Positions 23,201 to 34,144 are shown, counted from the stretch's first letter. The stretch: DNA of 64,000 bases from Kluyvera genomosp. 3 (GCA_002211745.1 CP022114.1:558001-622000), one strand, 5' to 3'. Program-made: numbers and translations. Notes: generated by a model not told the origin, from the sequence alone.

Positions 23201-24085
23201 ATGAAGCCTTTTTTGCGCTGGTGTTTCGTGGCGACAGCACTCACGCTGGCAGGATGTAGCAACTCTGCCTGGCGTAAAAGTGAAGTCCTCGCGGTGCCAT
23301 TGCAACCGACGTTACAGCAGGAAGTAATCCTGGCACGCATGGAACAAATTCTTGCCAGTCGGGCTTTAACCGATGACGAACGCGCACAGCTTTTATATGA
23401 GCGCGGAGTGTTGTATGATAGTCTCGGTCTGAGGGCATTAGCGCGAAATGATTTTTCACAAGCGCTTGCTATCCGACCTGATATGCCTGAAGTATTCAAT
23501 TACTTAGGCATTTATTTAACGCAGGCAGGCAATTTTGATGCTGCCTATGAAGCGTTTGATTCTGTACTTGAGCTTGATCCAACTTACAATTATGCGCACT
23601 TGAACCGCGGCATCGCGCTTTATTACGGTGGCCGTGCGAAGTTAGCGCAAGATGATCTGCTGGCGTTTTATCAAGACGATCCCAATGATCCTTTCCGCAG
23701 CCTGTGGCTTTATCTTGCCGAGCAGAAGCTCGACGAGAAGCAGGCAAAAGATGCGTTGAAGCAACGCTTCGAGAAATCGGATAAAGAACAATGGGGATGG
23801 AACATTGTCGAGTTCTACTTAGGCAACATTGACGAAAAAACGTTAATGGAGCGCCTGAAGGCGGACGCAACGGATAACACCTCGCTCGCTGAGCATCTCA
23901 GTGAAACCAACTTCTATTTAGGTAAGTATTACCTAAGTCTTGGGGACAAGGACAGCGCTACGGCACTGTTCAAACTGGCGGTTGCCAACAACGTACATAA
24001 CTACGTTGAGCACCGATACGCATTGTTGGAATTATCGCTCCTGGGCCAGGACCAAGATGACCTGGCAGAATCGGACCAGCAATAG
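23201..24085 (+). CDS. nlpI: Outer-membrane lipoprotein NlpI (TPR adaptor)
   Basis: A 294-aa lipoprotein that scaffolds peptidoglycan hydrolases and the Prc protease. The lipobox LAGC places the lipidated cysteine at C19. Tetratricopeptide repeats cover most of the chain (for example [20 protein letters not shown] and [18 protein letters not shown]). The ATG at 23201 is the family start; an upstream in-frame start would add 36 residues before the signal peptide. Confidence 0.97.
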   Translation: MKPFLRWCFVATALTLAGCSNSAWRKSEVLAVPLQPTLQQEVILARMEQILASRALTDDERAQLLYERGVLYDSLGLRALARNDFSQALAIRPDMPEVFNYLGIYLTQAGNFDAAYEAFDSVLELDPTYNYAHLNRGIALYYGGRAKLAQDDLLAFYQDDPNDPFRSLWLYLAEQKLDEKQAKDALKQRFEKSDKEQWGWNIVEFYLGNIDEKTLMERLKADATDNTSLAEHLSETNFYLGKYYLSLGDKDSATALFKLAVANNVHNYVEHRYALLELSLLGQDQDDLAESDQQ

Positions 24086-24190
24086 CTGACGACTACATCA
24101 GCCCGTAATCTTTTTGATTGCCATCACCTTCGCGGGTGAGGGCGTTGTTGTTCGTTAATACACCTACTTTGAGCCGGTTCACACTTTTCA

Positions 24191-24271
24191 ATGAAAATTG
24201 CAGATCAATTTCATGATGAGTTATGTAGACTGGCCGCCATTAATATCGAGGCACTTGTACTACATGGCTGA
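24191..24271 (+). CDS. yrbN: Small leader protein YrbN, overlapping deaD
   Basis: A 26-codon ORF beginning [14 protein letters not shown] and ending ALVLHG. Its stop lies inside the deaD start region (it overlaps deaD by 8 nt), so translation of deaD is probably coupled to it. It matches in position, size and sequence the small protein YrbN described upstream of deaD in E. coli. The cold-shock leader region precedes it. Confidence 0.85.
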   Translation: MKIADQFHDELCRLAAINIEALVLHG

Positions 24272-26209
24272 ATTCGAAACCACTTTTGCAGATCTGGGCC
24301 TGAAGGCTCCTATCCTTGAAGCCCTTAACGATCTGGGTTACGAAAAACCATCTCCGATCCAGGCTGAGTGTATCCCACACCTGCTTTCTGGTCGTGACGT
24401 GCTGGGCATGGCCCAGACTGGTAGCGGTAAAACGGCGGCGTTCTCTCTGCCGCTGCTGAACAATCTTGATCCTGAGCTGAAAGCGCCACAGATTCTGGTG
24501 CTGGCACCGACCCGCGAACTGGCGGTTCAGGTCGCTGAAGCAATGACGGATTTCTCTAAACATATGCGCGGCGTAAACGTGGTTGCCCTGTACGGCGGCC
24601 AGCGTTATGACGTGCAGCTGCGCGCCCTGCGTCAAGGGCCGCAAATCGTTGTCGGTACCCGGGTCGTCTGCTGGACCACCTGAAGCGCGGCACCCTGGAC
24701 CTCTCTAAGCTGAGCGGCCTGGTGCTGGATGAAGCAGATGAAATGCTGCGCATGGGCTTTATCGAAGACGTTGAAACTATCATGGCGCAGATCCCGGAAG
24801 GTCATCAGACCGCGCTGTTCTCCGCCACCATGCCGGAAGCGATTCGTCGTATTACTCGTCGCTTTATGAAAGAGCCGCAGGAAGTACGCATTCAGTCCAG
24901 CGTCACCACTCGCCCGGACATCAGCCAGAGCTACTGGTCTGTGTACGGCATGCGTAAGAATGAAGCGCTGGTGCGTTTCCTGGAAGCGGAAGACTTTGAT
25001 GCGGCGATTATCTTCGTACGTACCAAAAACGCGACCCTGGAAGTAGCAGAAGCGCTGGAGCGCAATGGCTACAACAGCGCTGCGCTGAACGGTGATATGA
25101 ACCAGGCCCTGCGTGAGCAGACTCTGGAGCGTCTGAAAGACGGTCGTCTGGATATCCTGATTGCAACCGACGTGGCAGCACGTGGTCTGGACGTAGAACG
25201 TATCAGCCTGGTTGTGAACTATGACATCCCGATGGACTCCGAGTCTTACGTTCACCGTATCGGCCGTACCGGTCGTGCGGGCCGTGCGGGTCGTGCGCTG
25301 CTGTTCGTTGAGAACCGCGAGCGTCGTCTGCTGCGTAACATCGAACGCACCATGAAGCTGACCATTCCGGAAGTGGAACTGCCGAACGCAGAACTGCTGG
25401 GCAAACGCCGTCTGGAAAAATTCGCGGCGAAAGTACAGCAGCAGCTGGAAAGCAGCGATCTGGATCTGTACCGTGGCCTGCTGGCTAAAATTCAGCCGAC
25501 CGCAGAAGGCGAAGAGCTGGATATGGAAACGCTGGCCGCTGCGCTGCTGAAAATGGCACAGGGCGAACGTTCTCTGATCGTTCCGCCAGATGCGCCGATG
25601 CGTCCGAAACGTGAGTTCCGTGACCGTGATGACCGCTTCGAGCGTCGTGGCGATCGCAACGATCGTGGTCCGCGTGACCGTGGCGACCGTGAAGATCGTC
25701 CGAAGCGCGAACGTCGTGACGTTGGCGATATGGAGCTTTACCGTATTGAAGTGGGCCGTGATGACGGCGTTGAAGTTCGTCATATCGTGGGCGCGATTGC
25801 TAACGAAGGCGATATCAGCAGCCGTTACATCGGTAACATCAAACTGTTCGGTACCCACTCCACCATCGAACTGCCGAAAGGCATGCCGGGCGAAGTACTG
25901 CAGCACTTTACTCGTACCCGCATCCTGAACAAGCCGATGAACATGCAGCTGATCGGTGATGCCCAGCCGCGCCCAGAGCGTAGCGGTCGCAGCTTCGGCG
26001 GCGAACGTCGTGAAGGTGGTCGTAGCTTCGGCGGTGAGCGTCGTGAAGGCGGCCGTAGCTTCGGTGGCGAGCGTCGCGAAGGTGGTCGTGGTGATGGTCG
26101 TCGTTTCAGCGGCGAACGTCGTGAAGGCAGCCGTGGCCCGCGCCGTGATGATGCTGCGCCGCGTCGTGACGACTCCGCAGGTCGTCGCCGTTTCGGCGGT
26201 GACGCATAA
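24264..26209 (+). CDS. deaD: ATP-dependent RNA helicase DeaD/CsdA (one apparent frameshift)
   Basis: A cold-shock DEAD-box helicase that unwinds RNA in 50S assembly and in the cold-adapted degradosome. Motifs in order: Q motif, [14 protein letters not shown], the TPGR segment (broken near 24659 by one lost C), [11 protein letters not shown], and HRIGRTGR. A dimerisation and RNA-binding domain follows, then a tail of charged repeats ([13 protein letters not shown] and three to four copies of [11 protein letters not shown]). Restored length is about 648 aa. Confidence 0.95.
25980..26124 (+). repeat. Tandem 33-bp coding repeats in the deaD 3' end
   Basis: The unit encodes [11 protein letters not shown] and occurs about three times in tandem, with a diverged fourth ([11 protein letters not shown]) after a short interruption. 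Arg/Gly-rich tails of this kind bind RNA. Confidence 0.8.
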
Positions 26210-26242
26210 GCCAGACGGCTTAAAAGCGTAAAGTAAAATATA

Positions 26243-26275
26243 CAGCCCCGATCGTCATGATTGGGGCTTTTTTTA
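26243..26275 (+). terminator. deaD terminator
   Basis: AGCCCC pairs with GGGGCT around a partly paired loop, and seven T follow. Confidence 0.9.
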
Positions 26276-26282
26276 TTTCTTT

Positions 26283-26302
26283 TGTACTCGTGTACTGGTA
26301 CA
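26283..26302 (+). promoter_or_regulatory. TrpR-type operator in the mtr promoter
   Basis: TGTACTCGTGTACTGGTACA resembles the trp operator palindrome and matches the E. coli mtr operator region in place, about 50-70 nt before mtr. TyrR also acts on mtr in E. coli; I do not resolve its boxes here. Confidence 0.7.
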
Positions 26303-26354
26303 GTGCAACGCATTAAAATGCAGTAGCAAAATTATTCACTGGAGAGAAGGCTGT

Positions 26355-27597
26355 ATGGCGACACTAACCACCACCCAAACGTCACCCTCGCTGCTTGGCG
26401 GCGTGGTGATCATCGGCGGCACCATCATTGGCGCGGGCATGTTCTCCCTGCCGGTGGTTATGTCTGGTGCGTGGTTCTTCTGGTCGATGGCGGCGCTGGT
26501 GTTTACCTGGTTCTGCATGCTGCACTCCGGGCTGATGATTCTTGAAGCGAACCTCAACTATCGTATTGGCTCCAGTTTTGACACCATCACCAAAGACCTG
26601 CTGGGCAAAGGCTGGAACGTGGTAAACGGCATCTCTATTGCCTTTGTGCTCTACATCCTGACCTACGCCTATATTTCGGCGAGCGGCTCGATTCTGCACC
26701 ACACCTTTGCCGAGATGTCGCTGAACGTGCCGGCACGAGCAGCAGGCTTTGGCTTCGCGCTGCTGGTGGCGTTTGTTGTCTGGTTGAGTACTAAAGCGGT
26801 GAGCCGCATGACGGCCATCGTACTGGGCGCGAAGGTGATTACCTTCTTCCTGACCTTCGGTAGCCTGATGGGCCACGTAACGCCGCCACGCTGTTTAACG
26901 TTGCCGAAAGCCACGCCAGCTATACGCCTTACCTGTTGATGACGTTGCCATTCTGCCTGGCGTCGTTCGGTTATCACGGTAACGTACCGAGCCTGATGAA
27001 GTATTACGGTAAAGATCCGCGCACCATCGTGAAGTGTCTGGTGTACGGAACGTTGCTGGCGCTGATGCTCTATACCGTTTGGTTACTGGGCACGATGGGT
27101 AACATCCCGCGTCCAGAATTTATCGGCATTGCCCAGAAGGGCGGTAACATTGATGTGCTGGTGCAGGCGTTAAGCGGCGTACTGAACAGCCGTGGTCTGG
27201 ATCTTCTGCTGGTGGTGTTCTCTAACTTTGCGGTGGCCAGCTCCTTCCTCGGCGTAACGCTCGGCCTGTTTGATTACCTGGCAGACCTGTTCGGCTTCGA
27301 CGATTCCGCGCTGGGGCGTTTCAAAACCGCGCTACTGACCTTCCTGCCGCCGATTATCGGTGGCCTGCTGTGGCCGAACGGTTTCCTGTACGCCATCGGT
27401 TATGCGGGTCTGGCGGCAACCATCTGGGCGGCAATTGTGCCGGCGCTGCTGGCGCGTAAATCGCGTAAGCGCTTCGGTAGCCCGAAATTCCGCGTCTGGG
27501 TGGAAAGCCGATGATTGCGCTGATTCTGGTGTTTGGCGTGGGTAACGCGCTGGTGCATGTGCTGTCGAGCTTTAACCTGCTGCCGGTTTATCAGTAA
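26355..27597 (+). CDS. mtr: Tryptophan-specific permease Mtr (two apparent frameshifts)
   Basis: Mtr is an 11-helix proton-coupled tryptophan symporter of the AAAP family. It begins [20 protein letters not shown] with the characteristic [17 protein letters not shown] first helix and has [20 protein letters not shown] mid-chain. Breaks lie near 26893 (C run, in HVTPATLF) and near 27490 (G run, in RVWGGKP). The last segment [20 protein letters not shown] runs to the TAA at 27595. Restored length is 414 aa, the E. coli length. Confidence 0.94.
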
Positions 27598-27605
27598 GGC
27601 ATTAG

Positions 27606-27690
27606 CCCCTCACCCTAACCCTCTCCCATGGGGAGAGGGACTACTCGGTGCGGTTTTCCCCTCGCCCTTTGGGGAGAGGCGGGGTGAGCG
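27606..27690. repeat. Intergenic palindromic repeat between mtr and yhbW
   Basis: CCCCTCACCC at the left end pairs with GGGGTGAGCG at the right. Two inner hairpins (CCCTCTCCC / GGGAGAGGG and CCCTTT / GGGGAGAGG) give a cruciform-like structure in the gap between convergent genes. The form is that of dispersed enterobacterial intergenic repeats; copy number cannot be judged from one window. Confidence 0.7.
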
Positions 27691-27702
27691 GAATAAACCG
27701 CA

Positions 27703-28708
27703 CTACCCCAACAATTCCTGCTTTACATCCATCGCCAGGTCAAACGAATGCAGCCGCGCCTGATGATCGAAAATCTGCCCGTTGACCATAATCTCATCCG
27801 CCTGCGTTTCGCGCAGAATGGACTCCAGCTCGTGGCGCACCTTCGCCTTATCGCCCACCAGTGACATCCGTAACGCCTGGTCGACGCCGTATTTCTCCGA
27901 CGGTGACCAGAAATGTTCCATCTGCTGAATCGGTGCTGGCAACTGTCCGGTCTCCCGCGACGCAGCCTGGTGAATGCCTGCTGCATGGAGGTGAAGAGGA
28001 ATTCCGCGTCGCGGTTACTGTCGGCGGCAATAATGTTGATGCACACCATTGCGTACGGTTTTTCCAGCCGCGCCGATGGCTTGAAGTTCGTGCGGTAGAG
28101 ATGCAGCGCCTGGAACAGCATATCCGGCGCGAAGTGCGAGGCGAAGGCAAACGGCAGGCCGAGCTGTGCGGCGAGCTGCGCGCCATACAGGCTGGAGCCA
28201 AGCAGCCACACCGGAATTTTCTCGCCGTAGCCAGGAACCGGGCGCACCTGCGGGTTAGGGTCGACCGCGTCGAACCAGTCCACCAGTTCCGCCACATCGC
28301 GCGGGAAGTTATCGATATCGCCACTCATATGACGGCGCAGTGCTCGCATAGTGGGCTGATCGCTGCCCGGTGCGCGGCCAAGGCCGAGATCGATACGTCC
28401 GGGATACAGCGTATTGAGCGTGCCGAACTGCTCAGCGATCACCAGCGGCGAGTGGTTGGGCAGCATGACGCCGCCGGAGCCGAGGTGCAGGGTAGTGGTG
28501 TTGGCGGCCAGATAGCCAATTAGCACCGAGGTCGCCGCGCTGGCGATACCCACCATGTTGTGGTGTTCGGCCAGCCAATAGCGATGATAGCCGCGCTTTT
28601 CAGCGAGCTGGGCGAGGTCGAGCGAATGGGAGAAGGCTTCTCGCGCTGAGGAACCCTGGGGATCGGCGCCAGATCGAGCACCGAGAAAGCAACGGTTTTG
28701 TCAGTCAT
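27703..28708 (-). CDS. yhbW: Luciferase-like flavin monooxygenase family protein (two apparent frameshifts)
   Basis: A bacterial-luciferase-like TIM-barrel protein of unknown substrate. It begins [17 protein letters not shown], with [20 protein letters not shown] and [17 protein letters not shown], and ends [13 protein letters not shown]. Breaks near 28653 (C run on the coding strand) and 27950 (G run) each lack one base. Restored length is 335 aa, as in E. coli YhbW. Confidence 0.9.
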
Positions 28709-28842
28709 AAAGGCTCACTTTGCTACAGCATAGTCATCAGATTGAAGGTCTTGTTCCAACCGGGCGCACCCGGCCAGAAAAGCTGCATCTTTAATAATGC
28801 ATTAAAATCTGACCACTGTTGTTAACAAAGTGAGCGGTTTTA

Positions 28843-29720
28843 TCAGGCCTGCAATTCCAGCCCGGCCAGACGCTTCCAGTAGCCGTTACAGTCGCTGTTG
28901 GCGGTTAACGGCAGCGGTGCGCCGCCGTTCTCGTTGGCGCGGAAGGCCTCGAGCATGGCAAACGTCTCGTTACCCATCGGCGACAGACGCACCATATCCA
29001 CCAGTCCGTGCATGGACGTTAGCTCGTTGCCAAGATTGTAAACGTAGCCGCTCATGGTCTGAATGCCGTTGAGCACGAACACCTGCTGATTCTCCTGCGA
29101 CAGCATGCTGCGCCCGTTCGGGTACTTGATGCAGCAGGTTTCGCACTCGTCTTTGGGTTTGTCTTCCGAGCGCGCGGTAAAGCAGCGGCGGAGTAAGCGA
29201 GTGGTAGATGGCCGTAGCTCAGCACCTCAACTTCAAACTTATCGCGGATACCCAGCTCTTCACACTGGTTGAGCAGATTGACCAGCCAGTCGCGGGACAG
29301 TTCCACCGGCATACACCAGCGCATCATGCCCTGCTTTTGCAGCAGGCGCAGCGTCACGGCGTTATAGCAGTTCAGCGCATGCCCCGCCACGAACGGCAGT
29401 TTACGCTCGGCACACAGATTCACGACTCCAAGATCGCTGGCTTCCACCAGAAAATCACCGTTCTCAACGTAGCGCTTGAGTTCACCCAGCTCGGACGAGG
29501 CCTGCACCAGCGCGAGGGTGGAGAGCACCACCTGCTTGCCGCCAGCGGCTAGCGTTTTCGCCATATCCAGCCAGTCGCCGACTTTGGTGGCGCGGCGCTT
29601 GCTGCACACCGCTTCGCCCAGATAAATGGTGTCGGCGCTGCTGGCGGCGGCCTGCTGGTAGAAATCTTCCAGCGTCTCTTTTGACCAGTAGTAAAGCACT
29701 GGCCCTAATGAATATTTCAT
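28843..29720 (-). CDS. ubiV: O2-independent ubiquinone hydroxylation protein UbiV (one apparent frameshift)
   Basis: UbiV is a U32-peptidase-like 4Fe-4S protein which, with UbiU, hydroxylates ubiquinone precursors without oxygen. It starts MKYSLGPVLYYWSKETLE at 29720; an in-frame ATG six codons earlier overlaps ubiU. Cluster ligands include C39 (GEAVCS) and the later Cys pair in ECETCC. The break near 29192 is one C short in SARCF. Restored length is 292 aa. It follows ubiU by 8 nt. Confidence 0.93.
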
Positions 29721-29728
29721 GGGAATTC

Positions 29729-30724
29729 CTACTGCCATTTACGGTGATACGCGCCGAGGGTGGTTTGGGTGCCTTCGGACATCGAACCGAGAGTGTCCAT
29801 CCACGCGGCCTGGGGAACGAAGTTTTGCGGGTCAGCCATGCAGCGGTCGATAGCCTGACGCCAGACTTTCGCGACCTGGCTGACGTATGCCGGGCTGCGC
29901 TGACGGCCTTCGATTTTCACGGAGGCGATGTTCGCCGCCAGCAGTTCCGGCAGCAGCTCCAGCGTATTGAGGCTGGTGGGTTCTTCCAGCGCGTGATAGC
30001 GCTCGCCGTCGACCATATAGCGGCCTTTGCACAGCGTCGGGTAGCCCGCGTTTTCACCGTCCTGATAGCGGTCGATCAGCACTTCGTTAAGGCGAGATTC
30101 CAGCCCCTGTGGCGTTTGCTGCCAGCGCACGTAGCGCGCCGGTGAGCAGGCACCCACGGTATTCGGCGACTCGCCGGTCAGGTAAGAAGAGAGATAGCAG
30201 CGACCTTCAGCCATAATGCACAGGCTACCAAAGGCGAACACTTCCAGCGGCACCGGGGTGACGCGGGCTAGCTGCTTCACCTGATGAATAGAAAGCACGC
30301 GCGGCAGCACCACGCGGGCGACGTCAAAGTTGCGATGATAAAAATTAATCGCCTCTTCGTTGGTTGCGGATGCCTGAACGGAGACATGGCGCTCAATATG
30401 CGGATAACGTTCTGCGGCATACTCAAGCATAGCGAGGTCGGCGAGAATCAGCGCGTCGGCGCCCAGTTGCGCGGCCATGTCTACGGCACGCTGCCAGCGT
30501 ACGTAGCCATCCGGGTGAGCGAAGGTGTTAATCGCGATATGCAATTTACGGCCATGCTGATGCACGAAGCTCACGGCTTCCTGCAGTTTCTTTTCGGTAA
30601 AGTTCAGGCCAGCGAAGTGGCGGGCGTTGGTATCGTCCTTCAGCCCGATATACACCGCATCGGCACCGTTTTCGATAGCCGCCTTAAGCGCCGGGAGGTT
30701 TCCGGCAGGGCAGAGCAACTCCAT
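29729..30724 (-). CDS. ubiU: O2-independent ubiquinone hydroxylation protein UbiU
   Basis: A U32-family 4Fe-4S protein and partner of UbiV in anaerobic ubiquinone synthesis. The 331-aa chain has the four ligand cysteines C169, C176, C193 and C232 (GSLCIMAEGRC, VGACSP, PTLCKGRY). The frame is intact. It is divergent from ubiT across 219 nt, the conserved layout of the three anaerobic Ubi genes. Confidence 0.95.
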   Translation of the reverse strand: MELLCPAGNLPALKAAIENGADAVYIGLKDDTNARHFAGLNFTEKKLQEAVSFVHQHGRKLHIAINTFAHPDGYVRWQRAVDMAAQLGADALILADLAMLEYAAERYPHIERHVSVQASATNEEAINFYHRNFDVARVVLPRVLSIHQVKQLARVTPVPLEVFAFGSLCIMAEGRCYLSSYLTGESPNTVGACSPARYVRWQQTPQGLESRLNEVLIDRYQDGENAGYPTLCKGRYMVDGERYHALEEPTSLNTLELLPELLAANIASVKIEGRQRSPAYVSQVAKVWRQAIDRCMADPQNFVPQAAWMDTLGSMSEGTQTTLGAYHRKWQ

Positions 30725-30943
30725 AATTCTTCCTGAGTTAGCGGCCCAGCAGGGCGCATTATTGTTAATGAATGGGAATTTTAGTTAACCTAACGCTAAT
30801 CATTTTTGATTTGAGGCAGACAAAAGCGTATTGATTGCGCCAATAATCCCTCGGCCTCACGACATAATTGTTGATTTACGCCGCTATGTCGTTTATCTGA
30901 TATGGCAAAATAACGGAACTATTGCATTCAGGGAGTAAAGCTT

Positions 30944-31468
30944 GTGTTGGATAAACTGCGTTCACGTCTGGTTCATGTTGCTCCGAGTTTAATGAGCGTT
31001 CCGGTAAAATTGACGCCGTTCGCCCTTAAACGCCAGGTGTTGCAGCAGGTATTAAGCTGGCAGTTCCGTCAGGCATTGAATGACGGCGAACTGGATTTTC
31101 TGGAAGGCCGTTGGTTGAGTATTGAAGTGCGCGACATTGGCCTGAAGTGGTTCACTTCCGTTGAGAATGAACGGCTTATTGTGAGCGACGCGGCCCAAGC
31201 CGACGTGAGCTTCAGCGCGGATGCCAGCGACCTGCTGATGATCGCTGCGCGCAAACAGGACCCGGATACCCTCTTCTTCCAGCGTCGACTGGTGATTGAA
31301 GGGGATACGGAGCTGGGTCTCTATGTCAAAAATCTGATGGATGCCATCGAGCTTGAGCAGATGCCAAAAGCGCTGCGCGTGATGCTGATGCAGCTGGCTG
31401 ATTTCGTTGAGGCTGGCCTAAAATCACCATCAGAAACCAAACATACATCGGTAGGTGAGCCATGCTGA
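30944..31468 (+). CDS. ubiT: Anaerobic ubiquinone accessory factor UbiT (SCP2 domain)
   Basis: A 174-aa SCP2-fold lipid-binding protein needed for ubiquinone synthesis without oxygen. A GTG at 30944 starts MLDKLRSRLVHVAPSLMS after GGGAG. The SCP2 core has FSADASDLLMIAARKQDPD and VIEGDTELGLYVKNLMD. Its stop overlaps the yhbS start by 7 nt. Confidence 0.94.
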   Translation: MLDKLRSRLVHVAPSLMSVPVKLTPFALKRQVLQQVLSWQFRQALNDGELDFLEGRWLSIEVRDIGLKWFTSVENERLIVSDAAQADVSFSADASDLLMIAARKQDPDTLFFQRRLVIEGDTELGLYVKNLMDAIELEQMPKALRVMLMQLADFVEAGLKSPSETKHTSVGEPC

Positions 31469-31964
31469 TTCGAGTAGAAATTGGAATTGATGCCCCGGGC
31501 ATTGACGCGCTGCTGCGTCGGACCTTCAACCGTGATAGCGAAGCCAATCTGGTGCGCGAGCTGCGTGAAGACGGCCTGATTACGCTCGGGTTGGTGGCCA
31601 CTGACGATGAAGGCCACGTTGTGGCTATGTGGCATTTAGCCCGGTCAGCATCGAAGGCGAAGAGCTACAGTGGGTGGGGCTGGCGCCGCTGGCGGTTGAC
31701 GAAGCCTACCGCGGTCAGGGATTGGCGCGTCAGATGGTCTACGAAGGTCTGGATTCGCTGAACGAGTTTGGCTATGCGGCGGTTGTGACGCTGGGCGAAC
31801 CGGCGCTGTATGGCCGTTTCGGCTTTGAACGTGCGGCACAATACGATCTGCGCTGTCGCTGGCCGGGCACCGAAGAGGCGTTTATGGTCCATCGTCTGGC
31901 TGACGATGCGTTAAACGGCGTACACGGTCTGGTGGAGTATTCCGACCACTTTAATCGTGTTTAA
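31462..31964 (+). CDS. yhbS: GNAT-family N-acetyltransferase YhbS (one apparent frameshift)
   Basis: A GNAT acetyltransferase of unknown substrate. It begins [20 protein letters not shown], and the acetyl-CoA loop is in [19 protein letters not shown]. The break near 31623 is one G short in VVGYVAFSP. Restored length is 167 aa, equal to E. coli YhbS. The 3' end overlaps the convergent yhbQ by 14 nt. Confidence 0.92.
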
Positions 31965-32235
31965 GGCTGTCCCGTAACGTTTCAAATGAACCGTCACCTG
32001 CGACGAGGCGCTCTTTCTGGCGCTTCGTTAGCTGCTTGATGCGGTACTCCAGGCGCAGCGCCAGCGAGTGCTCGCCCACTTCACCGGAAAACGCTAGCTG
32101 CAGCGCGCCTTTGCCGCGCAGCGCTTTCGCCCCTTTGCCGCTCTGATGCTGGTGAAATCGCCGTTCAACATCGGTGGTGATACCGGTGTACAATTTGTCG
32201 TCCTCAGTGCGGACGAGATAAAGAAACCAACGCAC
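31951..32235 (-). CDS. yhbQ: GIY-YIG nuclease-superfamily protein YhbQ
   Basis: A 94-aa GIY-YIG domain protein with [20 protein letters not shown] and the tail [15 protein letters not shown]. The start is uncertain: the GTG at 32235 gives VRWFLYL close to the family start. A much longer open frame upstream runs antisense through yhbP and is not used. The frame is intact. Confidence 0.88.
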   Translation of the reverse strand: MRWFLYLVRTEDDKLYTGITTDVERRFHQHQSGKGAKALRGKGALQLAFSGEVGEHSLALRLEYRIKQLTKRQKERLVAGDGSFETLRDSLKHD

Positions 32236-32289
32236 GTGTGCCAACCTGTCTGTGTAGGTGCACGCACCATAGCATAACGGAGAGAACAG

Positions 32290-32715
32290 ATGGAAACCCT
32301 GGCAACCATTAGCCGCTGGCTGGCGAAACAACACGTTGTTGGCTGGTGCGTGGCGAGTGAAGGCGAGCTGTGGTGCGCCAACGCGTTCTACGTCTATGAC
32401 CCGCAGCGCGTGGCGTTCTACCTGTTGAGCGAAGAGACCACGCGCCACGGGCAGATGACCGGCAAGCAGGCCCTGGTGGCGGGAACGGTAAACGGCCAGC
32501 CCAAAACGGTGGCGCTGATCCGCGGCGTGCAGTTCAAAGGCGAAATCCGTCTGCTGGAAGGTGAAGAGGCCGATGAAAAGCGCGCGCTGTATGTCCGCCG
32601 TTTCCCGGTAGCCCGCATGCTTCCCGCTCCGGTGTGGGAGATTCGTCTCGACGAGCTGAAGTTTACCGACAACACCCTGGGTTTCGGCAAGAAGCTACAC
32701 TGGCTCCGCGACTAA
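32290..32715 (+). CDS. yhbP: YhbP family (UPF0306) protein
   Basis: A 141-aa protein of the pyridoxamine-phosphate-oxidase-like fold with no known activity. Recognisable stretches are [28 protein letters not shown] and [12 protein letters not shown]. It ends slightly earlier than E. coli YhbP and overlaps the 3' end of the convergent cusS by 4 nt. It marks the left edge of the cus locus. Confidence 0.88.
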   Translation: METLATISRWLAKQHVVGWCVASEGELWCANAFYVYDPQRVAFYLLSEETTRHGQMTGKQALVAGTVNGQPKTVALIRGVQFKGEIRLLEGEEADEKRALYVRRFPVARMLPAPVWEIRLDELKFTDNTLGFGKKLHWLRD

Positions 32716-34144
32716 AGCCGCGGTAGCGCAATGATAAAGCGCGTGGCAACGGAGTCAGATGTCACGCTGATTTTCCCGCCATGCGCCCGCACGATCGACT
32801 TCACGATCGCCAGCCCGATCCCGCTGTTTTCACCTTTACGCTGCCGTGATGGATCGACCCGATAAAAACGATCGAACAAACGTGGCAGATGTTCCGCCGC
32901 GATCGGCGTACCGGGATTTTCAACGCGATACTCCACGCGTTCGTCAATCTCGCCAACCTGCACGGTGACCGACATCCCTCGCGGGTATAGCGGATCGCGT
33001 TAGACAACAGGTTGTTGATCGCCCGACGAATCATCAGCGGATCGCCTGATATCAGCGACGACTGCCCGACGAAACAGAGCTTCACTTCGCGTTCTTCGGC
33101 CCACGCTTCAAAGAACTCAAACACTTTGAGCGTTTCGCTTTGCAGATCCAGCGGCACGCGCTCGGGATCAGCAGGTTTTCATCCGCCTGCGCCAGAAACA
33201 GCATATCGCTGACCATTTTCGCCATCCGGTTGTACTCTTCCAGGCTGGAGTAGAGCACATCTTCCAGCTCCTTCACCGTACGCGGCTGGCTCAGCGCGAT
33301 CTCGGTCTGGGTGACCAGGTTGGTGATCGGTGTGCGCATCTCATGGCGATATCGGCGGAGAAATTGGCCTGTCGGCGGAACACGTCCTCGATCCGGCCGA
33401 TCATCTGGTTAAACGAGATCACCAGCTGTTCCAGCTCGATCGGTACGCGTTAGGATCCAGCCGCACGTCGAGATTTTCCGACGTAATATTTTTGATCGCC
33501 ATGCTGACGTTGCGCAGCGGCTGGTGGCCCTTACGCACGGCGATCAGCACGATCACAATAATCAGCAGGCTGATGACGGTCGCGATCATCATCAGATTGC
33601 GCTTGAGTTGATCGAGATAGTGAAGGTGAAAGTCGATCGACAGCGCGGTCAGCAGCGTGTAGGTCTGGTCGTGCGCGCGGACCGTGGACGCAATCACCCG
33701 ATAAGTGGTGGCATGGCTGGCGTCACCGCCGTGCTCTGCCATCTGACGCATACCGCTGCCGGTCCAGCGGAACATCTGTTCGCTCTTAAGCTCGTCGGCG
33801 AAATGCGCGCTGGAGAGGATCGGCGACAGATCCGGCCCTCCAGGGGAGCGGTAAAGCTGTGGGTTATCGCGCGTGCTCACCAGCACGGCGGTATTACGGT
33901 AGCCCGCCAGCACGCTGCCGATATTGGCCATTTTTTCCGCGTCGGAGGTTTCCGGCGCGGTCAGCAGCGCGTTGAGCGTGGCGTTGACCTGCTTCAGGTC
34001 GCTGACGTCCTGCTCGGCGAAATGTTTTTCCACCGAGTGCAGCATAATGCCGGTAAAGGCGGCAAAAGCGACGATTGTCGCCAGGCTGATAAAAAAGGTC
34101 AGGCGGGTCGCCAGCGAGAACGGGCGGCGCAGGCTAGCCTTCAT
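32712..34144 (-). CDS. cusS: Copper/silver-sensing histidine kinase CusS/SilS-like (four apparent frameshifts)
   Basis: A membrane sensor kinase for periplasmic Cu(I)/Ag(I), partner of CusR. Two membrane helices flank a periplasmic domain ([20 protein letters not shown] near the start and the second near 170-190). HAMP follows, then the H box [17 protein letters not shown], and N, G1 and G2 boxes ([30 protein letters not shown]). Breaks near 33450, 33343, 33168 and 32966 each lack one G or C. Restored length is about 478 aa. The ATG at 34144 overlaps cusR. It resembles SilS about as much as E. coli CusS. Confidence 0.9.

Noticed and set aside
30725-30943. An FNR box between ubiU and ubiT
   Set aside because: FNR control would fit the anaerobic role, but I only see weak TTGAT half-sites and no good TTGAT-N4-ATCAA match.
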